Of a stretch of 64,000 bases of DNA, positions 33,190 through 46,239 are shown one piece after another. Below the pieces are notes generated by a model that did not search any database, was not told the origin of the DNA, and saw only the letters and a program-made list of their open reading frames with translations. Source of the stretch: Nyssa sinensis (taxonomy: Eukaryota > Streptophyta > Magnoliopsida > Cornales > Nyssaceae); NCBI GenBank assembly GCA_008638375.1, contig CM018041.1:11028846-11092845 (forward strand), read 5' to 3'. Numbering within the stretch: the stretch's first letter is position 1; each line of letters starts with the position of its first letter. Both the position numbers and the translations under genes were made by a program.

Positions 33190-34860
33190 TATACATAATT
33201 TTCCTATATATATACATATTAATACAAAATCAATTGTCTAATTTTTAAATTAAAATAAAGTGTGTTTCTTCATTTTACATACAAATAATAGCTGTGAAAA
33301 CCAGATTTTCCAGCTAAGGTAATGTTAAAAGAGGTTCGTTTTGTCTATATATTTGAGAATTTAAGTTTTATAAATAATTTATCTATAATTATTAAATTTG
33401 ATTTTAAGTTAAAATTTTGTTATTATTTACCTCTTTTAATTATTAAAAATACAAGTGATAATAGTTAATTTTTGTAATTAATAGATAAAACTTTGATTTT
33501 ATTAGTAAATTTTAAGTTACTCACGCTGAAAGAAAATACTGACGATAATAATATAAAAAAATTATTATTTCTTTGGTGTCGGGTGGATCATGTCATTGAA
33601 TAATTGAAAAAGTCATGCTGGCCGCTTTTGTAGACGATGTATGTATACATATACATATGGCCTGAAAGATGTGGTCTTAAATTCCCCAAGTTGCTTCCAA
33701 ACAGGACCAGACTTGGTTTTCTCCTCCACTACTTGCCAATGCCATGCATATATAAATGAAATATCTGAGATTTCTACCAAAAATATACTATATATATATA
33801 TATATAAATTTAAATTTCATCTTCACTAATTATTGAGTTTTATAATTTGTCCGTTTGATATAATAAATTCATTGGATAATTTTATAAATAATTTAAGAAT
33901 TGGCCACTATGTAAGGGCGATTCAAGGGTTATTTAAATATAAATATTTTTTTTTTAAAAAAAAGAAAAATTAATGGACTAACCTCCTACTCATGTACGTG
34001 TCATAATCTTAGTGTGTCATAAATGCATTCACATATATATCATGTGATTATTTACTTTTAATTAAAAAATAAAAATAAAAATTACATATGTATTGTATTA
34101 TATATGTAATAAATTATGATTAAGATACATATTCGAATAAGAGAAAATGTATTTTACTGAGCTTAGAAGTAATTATTGTCTAAGAAACAAAGCAAACAAA
34201 GAGTTCGAGAACAATCGAAGAAGCTCAAAGGGGCCAACTTTAACTTTGTGCTAGAATTTCTTTTTTTTTTTTTTTTTTTTCTGGCCCGGATAAGAGAAAG
34301 CGCAGTTTATCAAATTTAGAAGTAATTATTGTCTAAAATCAAAAGCAAACAAGGAGTTTGAGAATATGCCTAGGAGCTCAAGAGGGACCAATTTTAACGT
34401 TGTGCTATAATTTTTTTTTTGGCTCTCGGGATCTTTGTGCCGATGAAAATGTAGCTTAATGGATAAACACTTAATTATATTACTAACACATATCTTTCTT
34501 ATTCACAATATAAATCTGACTTAATTTCTTTTCCTCTTTGCTTATAAGAATTGAACACTTGATTTAAAAAAAAAATATTAGAAATAACAATTTAAACTAA
34601 TTTGTTAAAATATGTTAATTCTGTTTTTATTAGAACAGTTTTAAAAAAATTATTTCTTTTCGTTTTGAAATTCAAATTACATCATATAGTGTGATATAAT
34701 CACTCCCACATTTTAATATCTCTAAATGAACCAAATTATCAATTATCCAACTTAAGTAAGATCAAATCATGAGAAGTTGGTCGAACGTTATATCTCCTAA
34801 CAAAAAAACTTAAAGTGATGTAGCAATTCATTCTCCTGTTTGGCGTGATTCCACCTAAGC
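33190..34860. other. Intergenic AT-rich DNA between the Tat element and EXO70
   Basis: No gene recognised. It contains the second copy of the flanking duplication (about 33570-33925), a T run of 22 (about 34260-34281), and a tandem duplication of about 150 bp (TTAGAAGTAATTATTGTCTAA at about 34164 and 34316). Confidence 0.5.
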
Positions 34861-34876
34861 AACCCATTTCCCTAAC

Positions 34877-34983
34877 ACGTGTACACATTCTGAGTCAGTC
34901 AATCACTGTGGGACCCCCACAAGTCAGGTCAATATCCCACCTTCCTCAAATAGAAGCTGCGGCCTGCAGCTTTCCCTCTATTT
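34877..34983 (+). promoter_or_regulatory. EXO70 promoter elements
   Basis: Upstream of the EXO70 ATG are a G-box core CACGTG (34877-34882), TGAGTCA at about 34891, GGTCAA (reverse W-box) at about 34926, and a TATA-like CTATTTAAAC at about 34978-34987, some 90 bp before the ATG. This arrangement would suit a stress- or defence-responsive gene, but that is inference from motifs alone. Confidence 0.45.
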
Positions 34984-35073
34984 AAACTAACGCTCCTCAC
35001 AAACTGTATCTAAAAACTCCCCCCTTCACAGAACTGCAATCTTTCAGTTCTCTCTCCCTGCACCAAAATTCAA

Positions 35074-37027
35074 ATGGGAGTGATTGAAAACCCAAAGAGA
35101 GACACATCTCCGATGAGCCAGAAGGCAATGGTGAGTCTCTTTTCTTCTTCCAAGACCACCCCCTCACACTCTTCTTCGCTTTCGATTCCCACTCTTCCTT
35201 CCTCTCCCCTCCACACGCTCTCTGGATGCATGACGGAAGAGAGCATCGAGAAAGCGGAGACAATCATCACGAAATGGGACACAAATGGTTCTTCATACAC
35301 CAAATTCATTTATCTCTTCCAAGAAAACCGAAGAGAAGCTGAAGAGTTCATCAAATGCGTCCAAGACTTGCGTAGAGCCATGCACTTCTTGGTTTCAACA
35401 AATTCAAGCTCTAATAAGCTGGTTCTTGCGCAAAACTTGATGCAAACCGCCATGAAAAGACTCGAGAGGGAGTTTTATCAGATTCTGTCGGCAAACCGGC
35501 AGTATTTAGATCCCGAATCGGTTTCCAGCGGATCATCTCGCATGTCAGGGCTGTCACGGTCACGGTCTAACAATTCTAATAAAGAAGATGATGTTCGATC
35601 GGACGATGAGGCTCAGATGGCTGGTGAATCGATATCGGAGGCGGAACGACTCTCGGAGCTCGCCATGTCTGATCTCAAGTCCATAGCTGATTGTATGATT
35701 AGTTCTGGTTATGGTAAAGAGTGTACAAAGATTTACAGAATTATCCGAAAGTCCATTATCGAGGAGGAACTATACCATCTCGGTATCGAAAGGTATAGTT
35801 CTTCTCAGATCAACAAGATGAATTCAGAAGTTTTCGATCGTCACGTCGAGAATTGGCTGAATTCGGTGAAGATCGCAGTGAAAACACTCTTCCATGGCGA
35901 AAGATTTCTCTGCGATCACGTGTTTTCTGCGTCAGACACAGTCAGAGATTCGTGTTTCGGCGACATAGCAAAAGAAGGCGGGAATCAATTTCTTTAGATT
36001 TCCTGAACTCGTTGCGAAGAGTAAGAGATGGCCGGAGAAAATTTTCCGGCTAATGGAGTTGTACGAGTCAATCTCGGATCTCTGGCCGGAGATTGAGTCA
36101 ATCTTCTCATTTGAATCAATCTCGGCAGTTAAGTTACAAGCTCTCAACTCGCTCGTCAAACTCGGTGACTCAGTCCGAACAATTCTATCAGAGTTCGAGT
36201 CGTCAATCCAAAAGAATTCGTCAAAAATACTGATTCCCGGCGGCGGAATCCATCCACTGACCAAATCGGTAATGGATTACATATCGTTACTCGCTGATTG
36301 TAGCGGAGTCCTCACTGACATTGTCGCCGATTCAACATCGGCGTCGCAATCGCCATTGCCGGAATCGTACTTCGACAGTCCAAACGCCGATGAGAGTCCG
36401 ACATCAGGCGTCTCTGTACGTCTTGCCTGGATCATACTGGTTCTTCTCTGCAAGCTTGACAGCAAAGCCGAGCTCTACAAGGACATCGCCTTGTCGTACC
36501 TCTTTCTAGCCAACAATCTGCAATTCGTAGTCGAGAAGGTCCGGACAACCAATGTGAAGTACCTCCTCGGCGACCACTGGATATCAAAGCACGAGAAAAA
36601 GGTGAAACAATACGCAGCAAACTACGAAGCAATGGCTTGGACGACGGTGTTTTCCTCTCTGCCGGAGAATTCAACTGCAGCAATGCTGTCGCCGGAGACA
36701 GGTGAAGGGATGTTTCAGGGCATTTCAACTTGGCTTTCGAAGAGGCGTACCAGGAAACAGACGTCGTGGCAGGTACCGGACGGGAAGCTCCGAGATGAGA
36801 TAAAAGTGTCGATAGCACAGAAACTCGTGCCGGCGTATCAGGAGTTTTACGATACATATTTGGTGACACCGCGTGGAGAGGAAAATCTAGAAGTGTTGGT
36901 GAGGTTTAGTCCTGATAATTTGGGGAATTACTTGTCAGATTTGTTCCATGGAACTGCCGTTTCAGTGAGCTGGTCATCGTTGAGATCTTCGTCATCGCAT
37001 TCACGTGTATCATGGTGTCTTCCCTAG
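35074..37027 (+). pseudogene. EXO70: Exocyst subunit EXO70 (EXO70H-like), single exon with one apparent frameshift
   Basis: EXO70 is a subunit of the exocyst, which tethers secretory vesicles to the plasma membrane; plants have many paralogues, several acting in defence and trichome or pollen wall deposition. The start at 35074 (AAAATGG context) gives about 650 codons without introns, normal for plant EXO70. A Ser/Pro-rich N-terminus is followed by helical repeats (KAETIITKWD, EFIKCVQDLRRAMHFL, RLEREFYQILSANRQYLDPE) and the C-terminal EXO70 domain (YESISDLWPEIESIF, SVRLAWIILVLLCKL, ALSYLFLANNLQFVV, GNYLSDLFHG). The frame is lost at 35974-35978: one surplus base in GAAGGCGGG makes a stop at 35995-35997, while the normal continuation (FFRFPELVAKSKRWPEKIFR) is intact in the next frame. 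No other damage is seen, so a sequencing or assembly error or a very young lesion is likely. EXO70H-type assignment is from style and single-exon structure. Confidence 0.85.
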
Positions 37028-37399
37028 ACTAGATGTTATCATAGATTATGATAAAAATGTTTAAAAATTGTCTATCATTCTCACAATTCTCATTTGCCAA
37101 TACTTCATCAGCTTTTTTTCTCCATAGATATATATATATATATATATATATATGTTTACGGACAATATGTATCTCAGTATCTTATGGATTTTCATGTCTC
37201 TGTATAGTATCCACTCACTTATGCGGAGAAATTATATAAACCGTTTCAAACAGTCATCTAGCATCAGGCTTCAGCATTGCTCATTAATTGTGTTTTACTT
37301 ACCCTCGTTTTTAAACTCAGTTATTCCATGAGGCAGTGTGAGGTAACTCTAATTGTATTTCATGTGATCTGTCATGGTATAAAAGTTTTGAAAATTATA

Positions 37400-37649
37400 T
37401 TCCTTCCGTTCCAAAATAAAAATTCCATTTAAGAATTATAACTTGTTAAAAAGTATTATTTTATTATTTTAAAACTATTTAAATTTTTCGTATTACTCTT
37501 ATTTAATTGTAAATCATATTCACATTAAGTGTAATAAAAGGTAGTTTTGAAAATTCATATGTTAAAAGTACGTTAATTTTTCAAATAAGACTCTTAAAAT
37601 GGGACAGTTTAAAATAGAATAAAGGACTCTTAAAATGAGACGGAGAGAG
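37400..37649. mobile_element. Stowaway-like MITE, copy 1 (250 bp)
   Basis: Starts TTCCTTCCGTTCCAAAATAA and ends AAAATGAGACGGAGAGAG, imperfect inverted ends of Stowaway (Tc1/Mariner) type. TA flanks both ends (37398-37399, 37650-37651). The interior matches the copy at 53708-53949. Confidence 0.75.
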
Positions 37650-37828
37650 TATTATGTATAATTAAAGTTATCATACATGATACATGATGTGTCATAATAT
37701 AATGATTTTAAAATTTATACTATATACAATCTAAGATTATCATACATTGATGATATGTTATCATATTCTAACACATTAGGGATATATATTACAGATATGT
37801 AGTATTTTTTTATTTCATGTGGCCATAA

Positions 37829-38493
37829 TAAGGGTGCATAAGGGTTGGGTTATGAAAGAATCGGAATCAGATCCGAACCGAAGTTATGATAAGACCGAAC
37901 TGACCCAAGTATTCAGGTTGGATCAGGTCAATTTCAATTTTATTCGAAATACTTTTATTTTTTATCTTGACCAACAAATTCTAAATCTATTATTTTTTCT
38001 CTCTCCAAAAAACTTCCAATATATATATTTATATATTGCATTTCCATAATATATATATATATAGTACATATATATATATATATATGATGCACCTTGTATA
38101 TAAGATGTCACAATAAATGGACTTAAAAAATAGAGTAACAAATCAAAAATGATAGATTATTGTTTGGTGCAGCCCCTAACTATATACTTATATATACATA
38201 TATATATATATATATATACACACATCAATACACACGTATATACAAATCAATACACACGTATATATTATTTATAAATATATATAATTAAAAATAACTTTTT
38301 TTTTTAATAAAAAGTTTAGTTCTTTGGTTGAGTTGGTATATCCGAGTTTTAAACCGAAATCAACTCGAAAAATCGGTTCTAAAACCGACCCAATCTAAGT
38401 CTTCTTTGGACCCGATCCAACCTGACCCATTCAATTCGGGTTCGGTTTGGGTTGATTCAATTCGACAATTCTTGATTTTTTTGTACACCTCTA
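37829..38493. mobile_element. hAT-like non-autonomous element (665 bp) with 8-bp TSD
   Basis: Ends TAAGGGTGCATAAGGG and TTGTACACCTCTA are inverted, resembling the TAGGGGTGTACA ends of plant hAT elements. Flanks GGCCATAA (37821-37828) and AGCCATAA (38494-38501) match in 7 of 8 positions, the TSD size of hAT. Both subterminal regions are rich in GGTTCGG/CCGAACC-type motifs; the middle is (TA)n. No transposase. Confidence 0.75.
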
Positions 38494-38501
38494 AGCCATA
38501 A

Positions 38502-40664
38502 CACGGTAGAGTCATCTTATGATTTTAATATTTTGTGTAATTTATATGAGACTTATTATATTTTTAAAATTATAAAATCTATCACACACACGTGACGGAT
38601 TCATGAAACAACATCTTTAAAACTAGTGAAATAAAGTTCATTTTGCTTGTTAGTTGGTTGGTTGGTTGGTTGGTCAAGTGTGGGTGTTAAGAGGAATATA
38701 CCAGGTCCGGCTCTATTAACTATTTAGAGGAATTATCATTCTACTTTATTTTATTATGAAATGTGGTGTGATCTTATCTCATAAATTTTATAAAAAAAAT
38801 TTTATATATGTATATTATTATATAATTCAAATTATCTAATGCCCAAAAAAAGTCTAAATCTCACATAGAAGACCAATAAACGTTCTAAAAAAATTCTAAA
38901 CCAAACCAATTACTTACTAATAAAAAACTAAAAATGTGAATAGTACTTTTGCATTGTTTTAAATCAATATATATTGAAAAGGGCGAATGGCAAAAGAACC
39001 TGTTTCAACTCTAAGATATCAAACTATTTTTTGCTATGATAATAAAAGTGAGAAGAATAGATTTTAAATTAATATGAAAAATTAAAAAATTCTCATTTAT
39101 AGTTATCCCTTTAAGTTTCAAATTGTCTTAGACTACCTTTGGAATAGATTGGAAACAAACCTAATCTTTGGAGTGTTATTTTGTTTTGCCCAAAGTGGTT
39201 GTTCTTAGGCTCTAATCCACCTTTCACATTGTTTTTGTATAAAGTGGCTTTTATTATACTTAAATTCACATACTATGCTTGACAGGAGATGTCATGGGTT
39301 GAAATCTTATTCTCTAGTAAGAGGATATGAGCATTTATTTGCTATTCAATTATGAACTGAATTGAGTTATTTGTCAAATGCCTATATTAAACAAAATACA
39401 AAAAGTAGATTCAACTTTATATAACTCGAGGTCCATCCGGTGTCCAAAACAAATCTTGAATTTAGCCAAAATATTAAAAAAACGATTGATGCTACAATTT
39501 TTGTTATTATTATTATTTTTTTTTATAATAACTCGGTATTTGATTTTTGGGATTAATTTATTCGGGAGATCAATTTAAAGACGCTCTTGTATAGATTGAT
39601 CTTAAGAAAAAGTGATATACGTTAAATTTCAATCTGATGATCTTAGAGAACAAGTCCTTTAATTGTTAACAGCCAATAAAATTGTAATGCTTTTGAAGTG
39701 GGAACAGAGTATAGAAAAGAATAGATGTACGCAATTTTACTTTTTTAAAAATAAGAGGATCAAATCCGAGACTTTCAAATTATAATGAAGTATTTTTACA
39801 GATGCGCCAAAGCCAGTTCTTAAGTAAGCACATAGTTGCAATATATATAATTTTCATATACTTGAGCATGGAAAATTTTGAAGAAGAAAAGTAATAAGAA
39901 AACAACACTAGCATGACACACTTTCAAACAATCCATAGGAAGCAGTTAATTAATTGAGTTAGAAAGTGATTGGCATTGATTTTGGAGGTAAGAGGGGAAA
40001 ATTAGATTCTGGTAAATGGATCCCAAAACTGAATAGATATTGGCTATAAATTTTATAATGCTCCATGATGAAGGGAATTTGCTTTCCTCATACATCTATC
40101 TTTCTGGATGCAACCTCCCCTACACTAGATGGGTTTTGCATGATGAAACCTAAAACATCTTCTTCTTTTTTTATAAGAATCATTCTTCAGTTTTGTTTTA
40201 TTTTATTTATTTTTCCAGAAAAAATGAGGATGATTTTTCAACACTGCAAGTCTGCAGCACATCATCATTAAAAATTCATGATCACACCTCAATACTCAAC
40301 CAAATTTTGTATTCCATTTTAAAAGAAGAAAGAGACTAAAGTTGCAGTCAAATATGGCATGGTGGAATTAATACTCTTTTTTCCAGTGTAGGTTTATTTG
40401 GGTAAGTTTAGTTGATTAGTTTTGCTGCACCCATCAACCACGACAAAACAAAACAAAAGGTTTTCTATTTGACTGCAACTTTAGTCTCTTTATGAGAAGT
40501 CATAAATTACTAACCAGATTAATCCCTTTGAAAATGAAGAGAGATTAGGAGATGTTGATTGATGAAAAATCTACCTGTACTATGAGCTAAAGCTAAGGGA
40601 TTCACAAATATATATATATATATATATGAGTGACGGGGTTTGAACCTTGGGTTCTGCTCCATAG
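38502..40664. other. Intergenic AT-rich DNA
   Basis: No gene recognised. It holds a (TTGG)n tract at about 38652-38672 and poly-A/T runs. Confidence 0.5.
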
Positions 40665-40667
40665 TAA

Positions 40668-42106
40668 GAGCAACTCCAAAGAAAGTTTGCATTTTGGGGT
40701 GCCATTTCATTCATCTGCAACCTTGAACAGTGTTTTGGCACCCCTAAATTATAAATCTGCTCCAATGGCAAGTGCCAAAATGGGATGCCATTTTAATATT
40801 TTTTATTAAAAAATATAATTAAACTTAACAGTTATATTTGAACTGGTATAGTTTTGATAATGATCGCAAATTAACGGATATGTTTTTATAGTCAAAATTT
40901 CAAATTTCGAATTTCGAATTTCGAATTTTGAATTCAAATTTTGTTTGTCGAAATTAAAATTTAAAATTTCAAATTTCAAATATATAAATAAATAAGCTAA
41001 AATTAAAACATTCAATTTAACTTACAAAAATAAATTAATTTAAAAATTAATTTAAATTCTAAATAACAATTAACTAAAATAGAAAAAAATTCTTCAATTA
41101 TAAAAATTAGCTAAATAAATAAATTCACCCTAAATTAAAAAACATATATAAATAAATAAATAAGCTAAAATTAAAACATTCAATTTAAATTACAAAAATA
41201 AATTAATTTAAAAATTAATTTAAATTCTAAATAACAATTAACCAAAATAGAAAAAAATTCTTCAATTACAAAAATTAGCTAAATAAATAAATTCACCCTA
41301 AATTAAAAAATATATAAATAAATAAATAAATAAGCTAAAATTAAAACATTCAATTTAAATTACAAAAATTAAATTAATTTAAACATTCAATTTAAATTTT
41401 AAAACAATTCACTAATGTAAAACATTTATTTTAAATTAAAATCACTTTTATATATATATATATATAGGCAAACAAAGGAAAAATCAGAACTTCATGGACT
41501 CCCTCTGTGCTTCCTTTTATAATATATATATATATATATATAGGCCAAACAAAGGAAGCAAACAAGGAGACGAGGGAACGGCCAAACAGGGACTTCTTTC
41601 CCTCTGCGCCTCCTCTTCCTTCCCCTTCCTCACTGTGCCTCCTTCCTCTTTCTCTCCCTCTGTGCTTCCTTTTTCCGATCTGCCATCACCATCACCAACC
41701 ATAGAGTGAAGAAAAATTAGGAGCAGAGAAACTTACAGTGATTTTCACGGGCAACCAATTTTCACGGCAAACGAAGTTCTGACCTTTGGTAAGTTTTCTG
41801 TTTCAAAATCTTTGAAAATTTCTGTGTATTTATAGAATTTTGTTAGTTGAATAGAGCAGGTATTGATTGCAAAGAGTCGTTCAGTGAACAGTAGGATCTA
41901 AAAATGGCAGAACGGCTCTTTGCAACCCCTCCCTTTCTCTCTCTAGGGTTTGGAAAATTGGCACCCCAAGACCATTGCTGTCATTTTCTAACCCTTGATG
42001 CCACCTCTGTTGAAGTCCAAAATAGTAGAAATTGGGGTGGCATTTTGGCAGTTACAGGTGGTTACCCGTTTGCCACCCCCGATGCAACTTTCCATTGGAG
42101 TTGCTT
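40668..42106. mobile_element. PIF/Harbinger-like non-autonomous element (about 1.44 kb)
   Basis: Left end GAGCAACTCCAAAGAAAGTT and right end AACTTTCCATTGGAGTTGCT are inverted repeats, continuing into GGGGTGCCA / GTGGCA motifs. TAA flanks both ends (40665-40667, 42107-42109), the TWA target of PIF/Harbinger. No transposase is visible. Inside is a tandem array with units of about 175 bp (about 40980-41390) and small (TA)n tracts at about 41449 and 41522. Confidence 0.75.
40978..41390. repeat. Tandem repeat, unit about 175 bp, about 2.3 copies
   Basis: AAATAAGCTAAAATTAAAAC recurs at about 40988, 41157 and 41327, with TTCTTCAATTA and AATTCACCCTAAATTAAAAA repeating in between. Located inside the PIF/Harbinger-like element. 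Confidence 0.85.
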
Positions 42107-42109
42107 TAA

Positions 42110-43362
42110 TATGATAATAATCTCCTCGGGAAAGATGTTGCCAATAGTTTAAAAAACTTTTGTTGAAGAAATTCAGGACACAAACCAGCAAGACTAGCTC
42201 TACCTTCTCACTTCCTAAAATACCAACAATTTTCTGTTCCTTGTGTAAATTGAGGAAATACTTAGAAAAATATACACAAGTTTCTTTATCTGTGACAACT
42301 TTGTACACTACTCATGAAAATTTTAATTAATAGAAACTCCTATATATTTTCCTCTCTTTCTCAAACACGTCCCTAATCATATCGGTTTTCGATTTTTTTT
42401 TGCCAAAAAAGGGGGCGAGATGGAAGAGATTGACATTTGAACTTCTTTGCATATGTTGTTTTCCCAAGCCCAAGCCCAAGTTCATCGTGGTCTTCCTTTA
42501 CCTTTAAGTTTAAAACAACCGACCCAATCCATCACGATAGGTCATGAACCCAAGCCCAGCCCCTTTAGCTAATCTAATTGAAAGTTAAAACATATGTTTT
42601 ATTTTATGCATGAAAAATATGTATTGAAAAAATTTTGAGAAAATAAGATTCATCAATCATCAACCTGGAGCAGGTCAAGCTTATATTTTATGGTACCAAA
42701 CCCATCTGAAAATATGATCAAGTCATTAAATCTTCACTCGGCCCGGCCCTACAAGTATTCATGGGCCCAAGCCAGACCGGGCAAGGACACCTGGTTTGAG
42801 AGTGTAATGTAACTCAGATCATGCTCACCTTTAATTTGTATTTCACCGGTGATTACCATTTACAATTGCACTTATTATTATTACTTTGAGTTATAATATT
42901 TAAAAAAACATTGTTTTTCATTATATATATAAATATATATTTTCCCATTTACAATGCTTAAGTGTTTGTTTGGTTGAGTTGTCTAAAAGCGTTATTGGAG
43001 ATAAACAATTTTTGAGATTATGCAACTATTCAAATTAAGCAGTTGATAAAGATAAACAACTGATGAGAAAAAACATTTGACTATTTGGTAAAAATATTTA
43101 AAAAGTGATTATGAAATATGAAATGACAAAAATAATAAATAAATAAAAAGAAGAAAAGATAATTAAGTAATATTACAATACGTTCAACCAACTTAATCAA
43201 ATAAGAACCAAGGAGCAACTTATTAAAAGAATTTTATTTCATTTTAAAATTGAGGTTGGGGTGCAGCGGGGTTGCCCCTTGCGGTGTGGTAAGGGTACTA
43301 GAATTAGGTTCTAACTATGAAATAGTATAAATATATTGTTATAGCATGGACATAGGCACATT
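42110..43362. other. Intergenic DNA
   Basis: No gene recognised. Contains CAAGCCCAAGCCCAAG at about 42466-42481 and AT-rich DNA. Confidence 0.5.
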
Positions 43363-44103
43363 GTAACGTCCCAAGTTTGCTTGTCTTGTCAAGACAAAGA
43401 AAGAGCCCACAATATAATGGCTCAAAGTTTAAGTCTAAGTTATTAGTAGTAAGATTTGTAATGTTTTATATACCAATCAAACTATTCATATTGAATCGAT
43501 GTGAGATAGAAGTATTACATTCCCCTTAAGACTACACGTTCTCATGGGATCAATCCAAATCTCTTCTACCTATCATTTGGGACACTCTAAGGACCTACCT
43601 ACTAGAAGTTGCCTCTAATACCACTTATAAGGCCCCAAGCAACTTCAAGAGAGCCTGCAACATTATGGCTCAAAAGGTTAAGCCAAATTTGATATAAAAC
43701 AAGTTCTTGAAACCTTTGTGGAGCAATGAGAGTGCTCCAAGTTCTATTCTAAGCAAAAATACTAGTATATGCAAAATTAGTCAGTCACGTTATTGGAAAC
43801 TACCTAAGTTGGATTTCGGCCAAATTCATTCGTTTAGACATTCAACTAGATTGTGTCAAGAAAATTCGTAATAGGGTTCCGTTTGCAACTATGATAGTTC
43901 CCGTATTAATTGGTTACCAAAAAAATTGACGTATTTAATATCGGTGCTTAATTTCAATTCACGTTTTTGTGCTACATTATAAGTTTTTTTTTTTTATATT
44001 TTATTTATAATTGCATTACAAATTTTTAGTAACAAGTTTGTGATATTTTTTATATGTCAATCAAATTTTTCATACTTAACTGATGTTGGATAAGAGTGTC
44101 ACA
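43363..44103 (-). mobile_element. TRIM (miniature LTR retrotransposon), minus strand
   Basis: Read on the minus strand, the left LTR (43363-43518) starts TGTAATACTTC and ends GGGACGTTACA. It is preceded by a purine tract (CTTAAGGGGAA, 43519-43529). The right LTR (about 43628-44103) starts TGTGACACTC, ends TTGGGGCCTTATAA, and is followed by AGTGGTATTAGAGG (about 43609-43622), a good match to the initiator tRNA-Met PBS. The two LTRs share CCCAAG...GGCTCAAA and ...CAATCAAA...GATGT segments but differ in length, so one has lost or gained about 300 bp. No coding sequence; no clear TSD. Confidence 0.55.
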
Positions 44104-45418
44104 TTTACTTATAATTTTTTTTAAAAAAAAATTATGCATTATCCTTCAAAAATTAAAAAAAAAATTTTTTTTTATTATAAATGAACCTTTTAAATTTTTT
44201 TTTTTTATTTCTTTCACGCACAGAATAAGTTATAATTTCTTCCACTTTGGGGTGGACAAGGATAAGAGTTTGTGTAAAGCAAGTTGCACTGAAATTAAGA
44301 GTGAAAGAAGTAAATTTCACTAAATCCATTAAAATTAAGAAGGCTGTTCACAGTTGGAAAAAAGGGCAGCTGTAATACAGGTGTCACCTAGTAATTTTGT
44401 TTTGGTAGGAAGTCCACTTAACACTTAAATGACCAATATTGCATCTTTCTCAAATTTAATGCCCAACCATCCCCTGCCTCTTTTGTGCACTTGCATGCAA
44501 TCTGCCCCTTTGACTTTCATGGATTTTTCATTTTTTTAACACAGTAGATGAAGCCATAAACCACCCATCATTCCATTTATTCAATTAGATGCTACTTGTG
44601 TTAACCAAAAACAATGGCAATGTGTATTGGGTCATTTACTATCTTTATGTATTTCACCCTCCAAAAATTATGACCATTTTGGGTTGTAAATTGGGTTGGT
44701 TGGAATCTCAGAAAAAAGCGAAGTGAACAAGTTTTTAAAATTCCAACCACTGCAGTTATTACTAATGAGTACTGCACCCATCTAAGAAGAGAAATAATTA
44801 ATTGGTACCTCTAGGGATGATAATTTAATCCCTCTTATTGAAAATTCGTCAAATTATTTTTAATAGAATGAATTTAGAAGAGATTTTTTTTTATCTTATT
44901 AAGTTTGGGAGAGAAGGCATCTTGACCCGTCTCGCCCCACTCCGATTAATATACATATTTCTTATTTTAAAACAGGTAATGTTTTGTTTAAAATATATTT
45001 ATTATAATTAAATTAATAAAATAAGTAAATAAACAAAAATTTAAAAATAAATGAGAATTCCGATAGAGATCTGTTTTTGGTTATCACAGGGTTTAAGCAA
45101 GTTTGGGAGAGAAAAAAATTTGCGGGACGAGATTAAGAAAGGAGTTCTCGTCCCAAACCTCCTCTGTTGGCATTCCTAGATATTGATCCAACAGAAACTA
45201 TCAACTACACAAATTTTTATTTTTTGGGTCTCTAGAGCATCAACATATTATATACATGGCAATTTTTGATTAGCTAAAACTATTACTAATAGTTCGGAAC
45301 TATTCAATAATTTCTCAACTAAGAGAACAATTTTTATATACACGAAAATTTATCGAAAACTCTTGACCAGCACTTTAATAGTAAGATCAGTGGTCAGATG
45401 TGAAATGATAGTTTATTC

Positions 45419-45460
<42 letters not shown>

Positions 45461-46200
45461 CTATCAATTTCACCGTTGGGAATACAATGAGTGTCCAAAA
45501 TATATTCATAGATATGTGTGTGGTGAGAGTGAATGGAAACATGTATTTGAAGTCTGTAGGTAGATTTAAGGATGTGCCAATCAACTCTGAGTCTTCTATG
45601 ATCTGACCCATGTAATGAAGAAACAGTCGGAGTTTGTTAGTATATTCTAGTTAAAGTTCAAGAATTCTAACCATAAAGACCAGCTTGACTTTTTGCTAGC
45701 ACCAGTGGCAAAAAATTCTTATAAATTAAGCATAGATGCTGCCACATATTTTCTGCTTGTTTTGGTTTTTTTCATCAGTACAAGTACTGCCAGAGAGCAC
45801 CTCAAAGCAACATTTATAAGTCTTATTTGCATTTAATTATACATCTTTTTGTAATTGTCATTTACTGATTAATTAATAACAGCTAACTCCAACCAATTTC
45901 CAGTAAATAAACACCTCCCCAGAAATATATGTTATTTTCCCAGCTTTTTCAACTGCACCAACATCCATTTAGTCCATATATTCATAAAGAGCACGGTTAT
46001 AATCGATCGTGGAGATTAAATCTTTGCAATGTGATTAATATATGCACATGATAATATGAATACATAATACGTGAGTATATAGTATACAGATCAATCACGT
46101 CATAAAGATTTGATCTTCGTAATTAACTTTAACAATTCTTGTCAATAAATCTCGGTAGAATACAACTTTGTAAATGATGGCAATTGTCCCTCCTCTTAAA

Positions 46201-46239
<39 letters not shown>

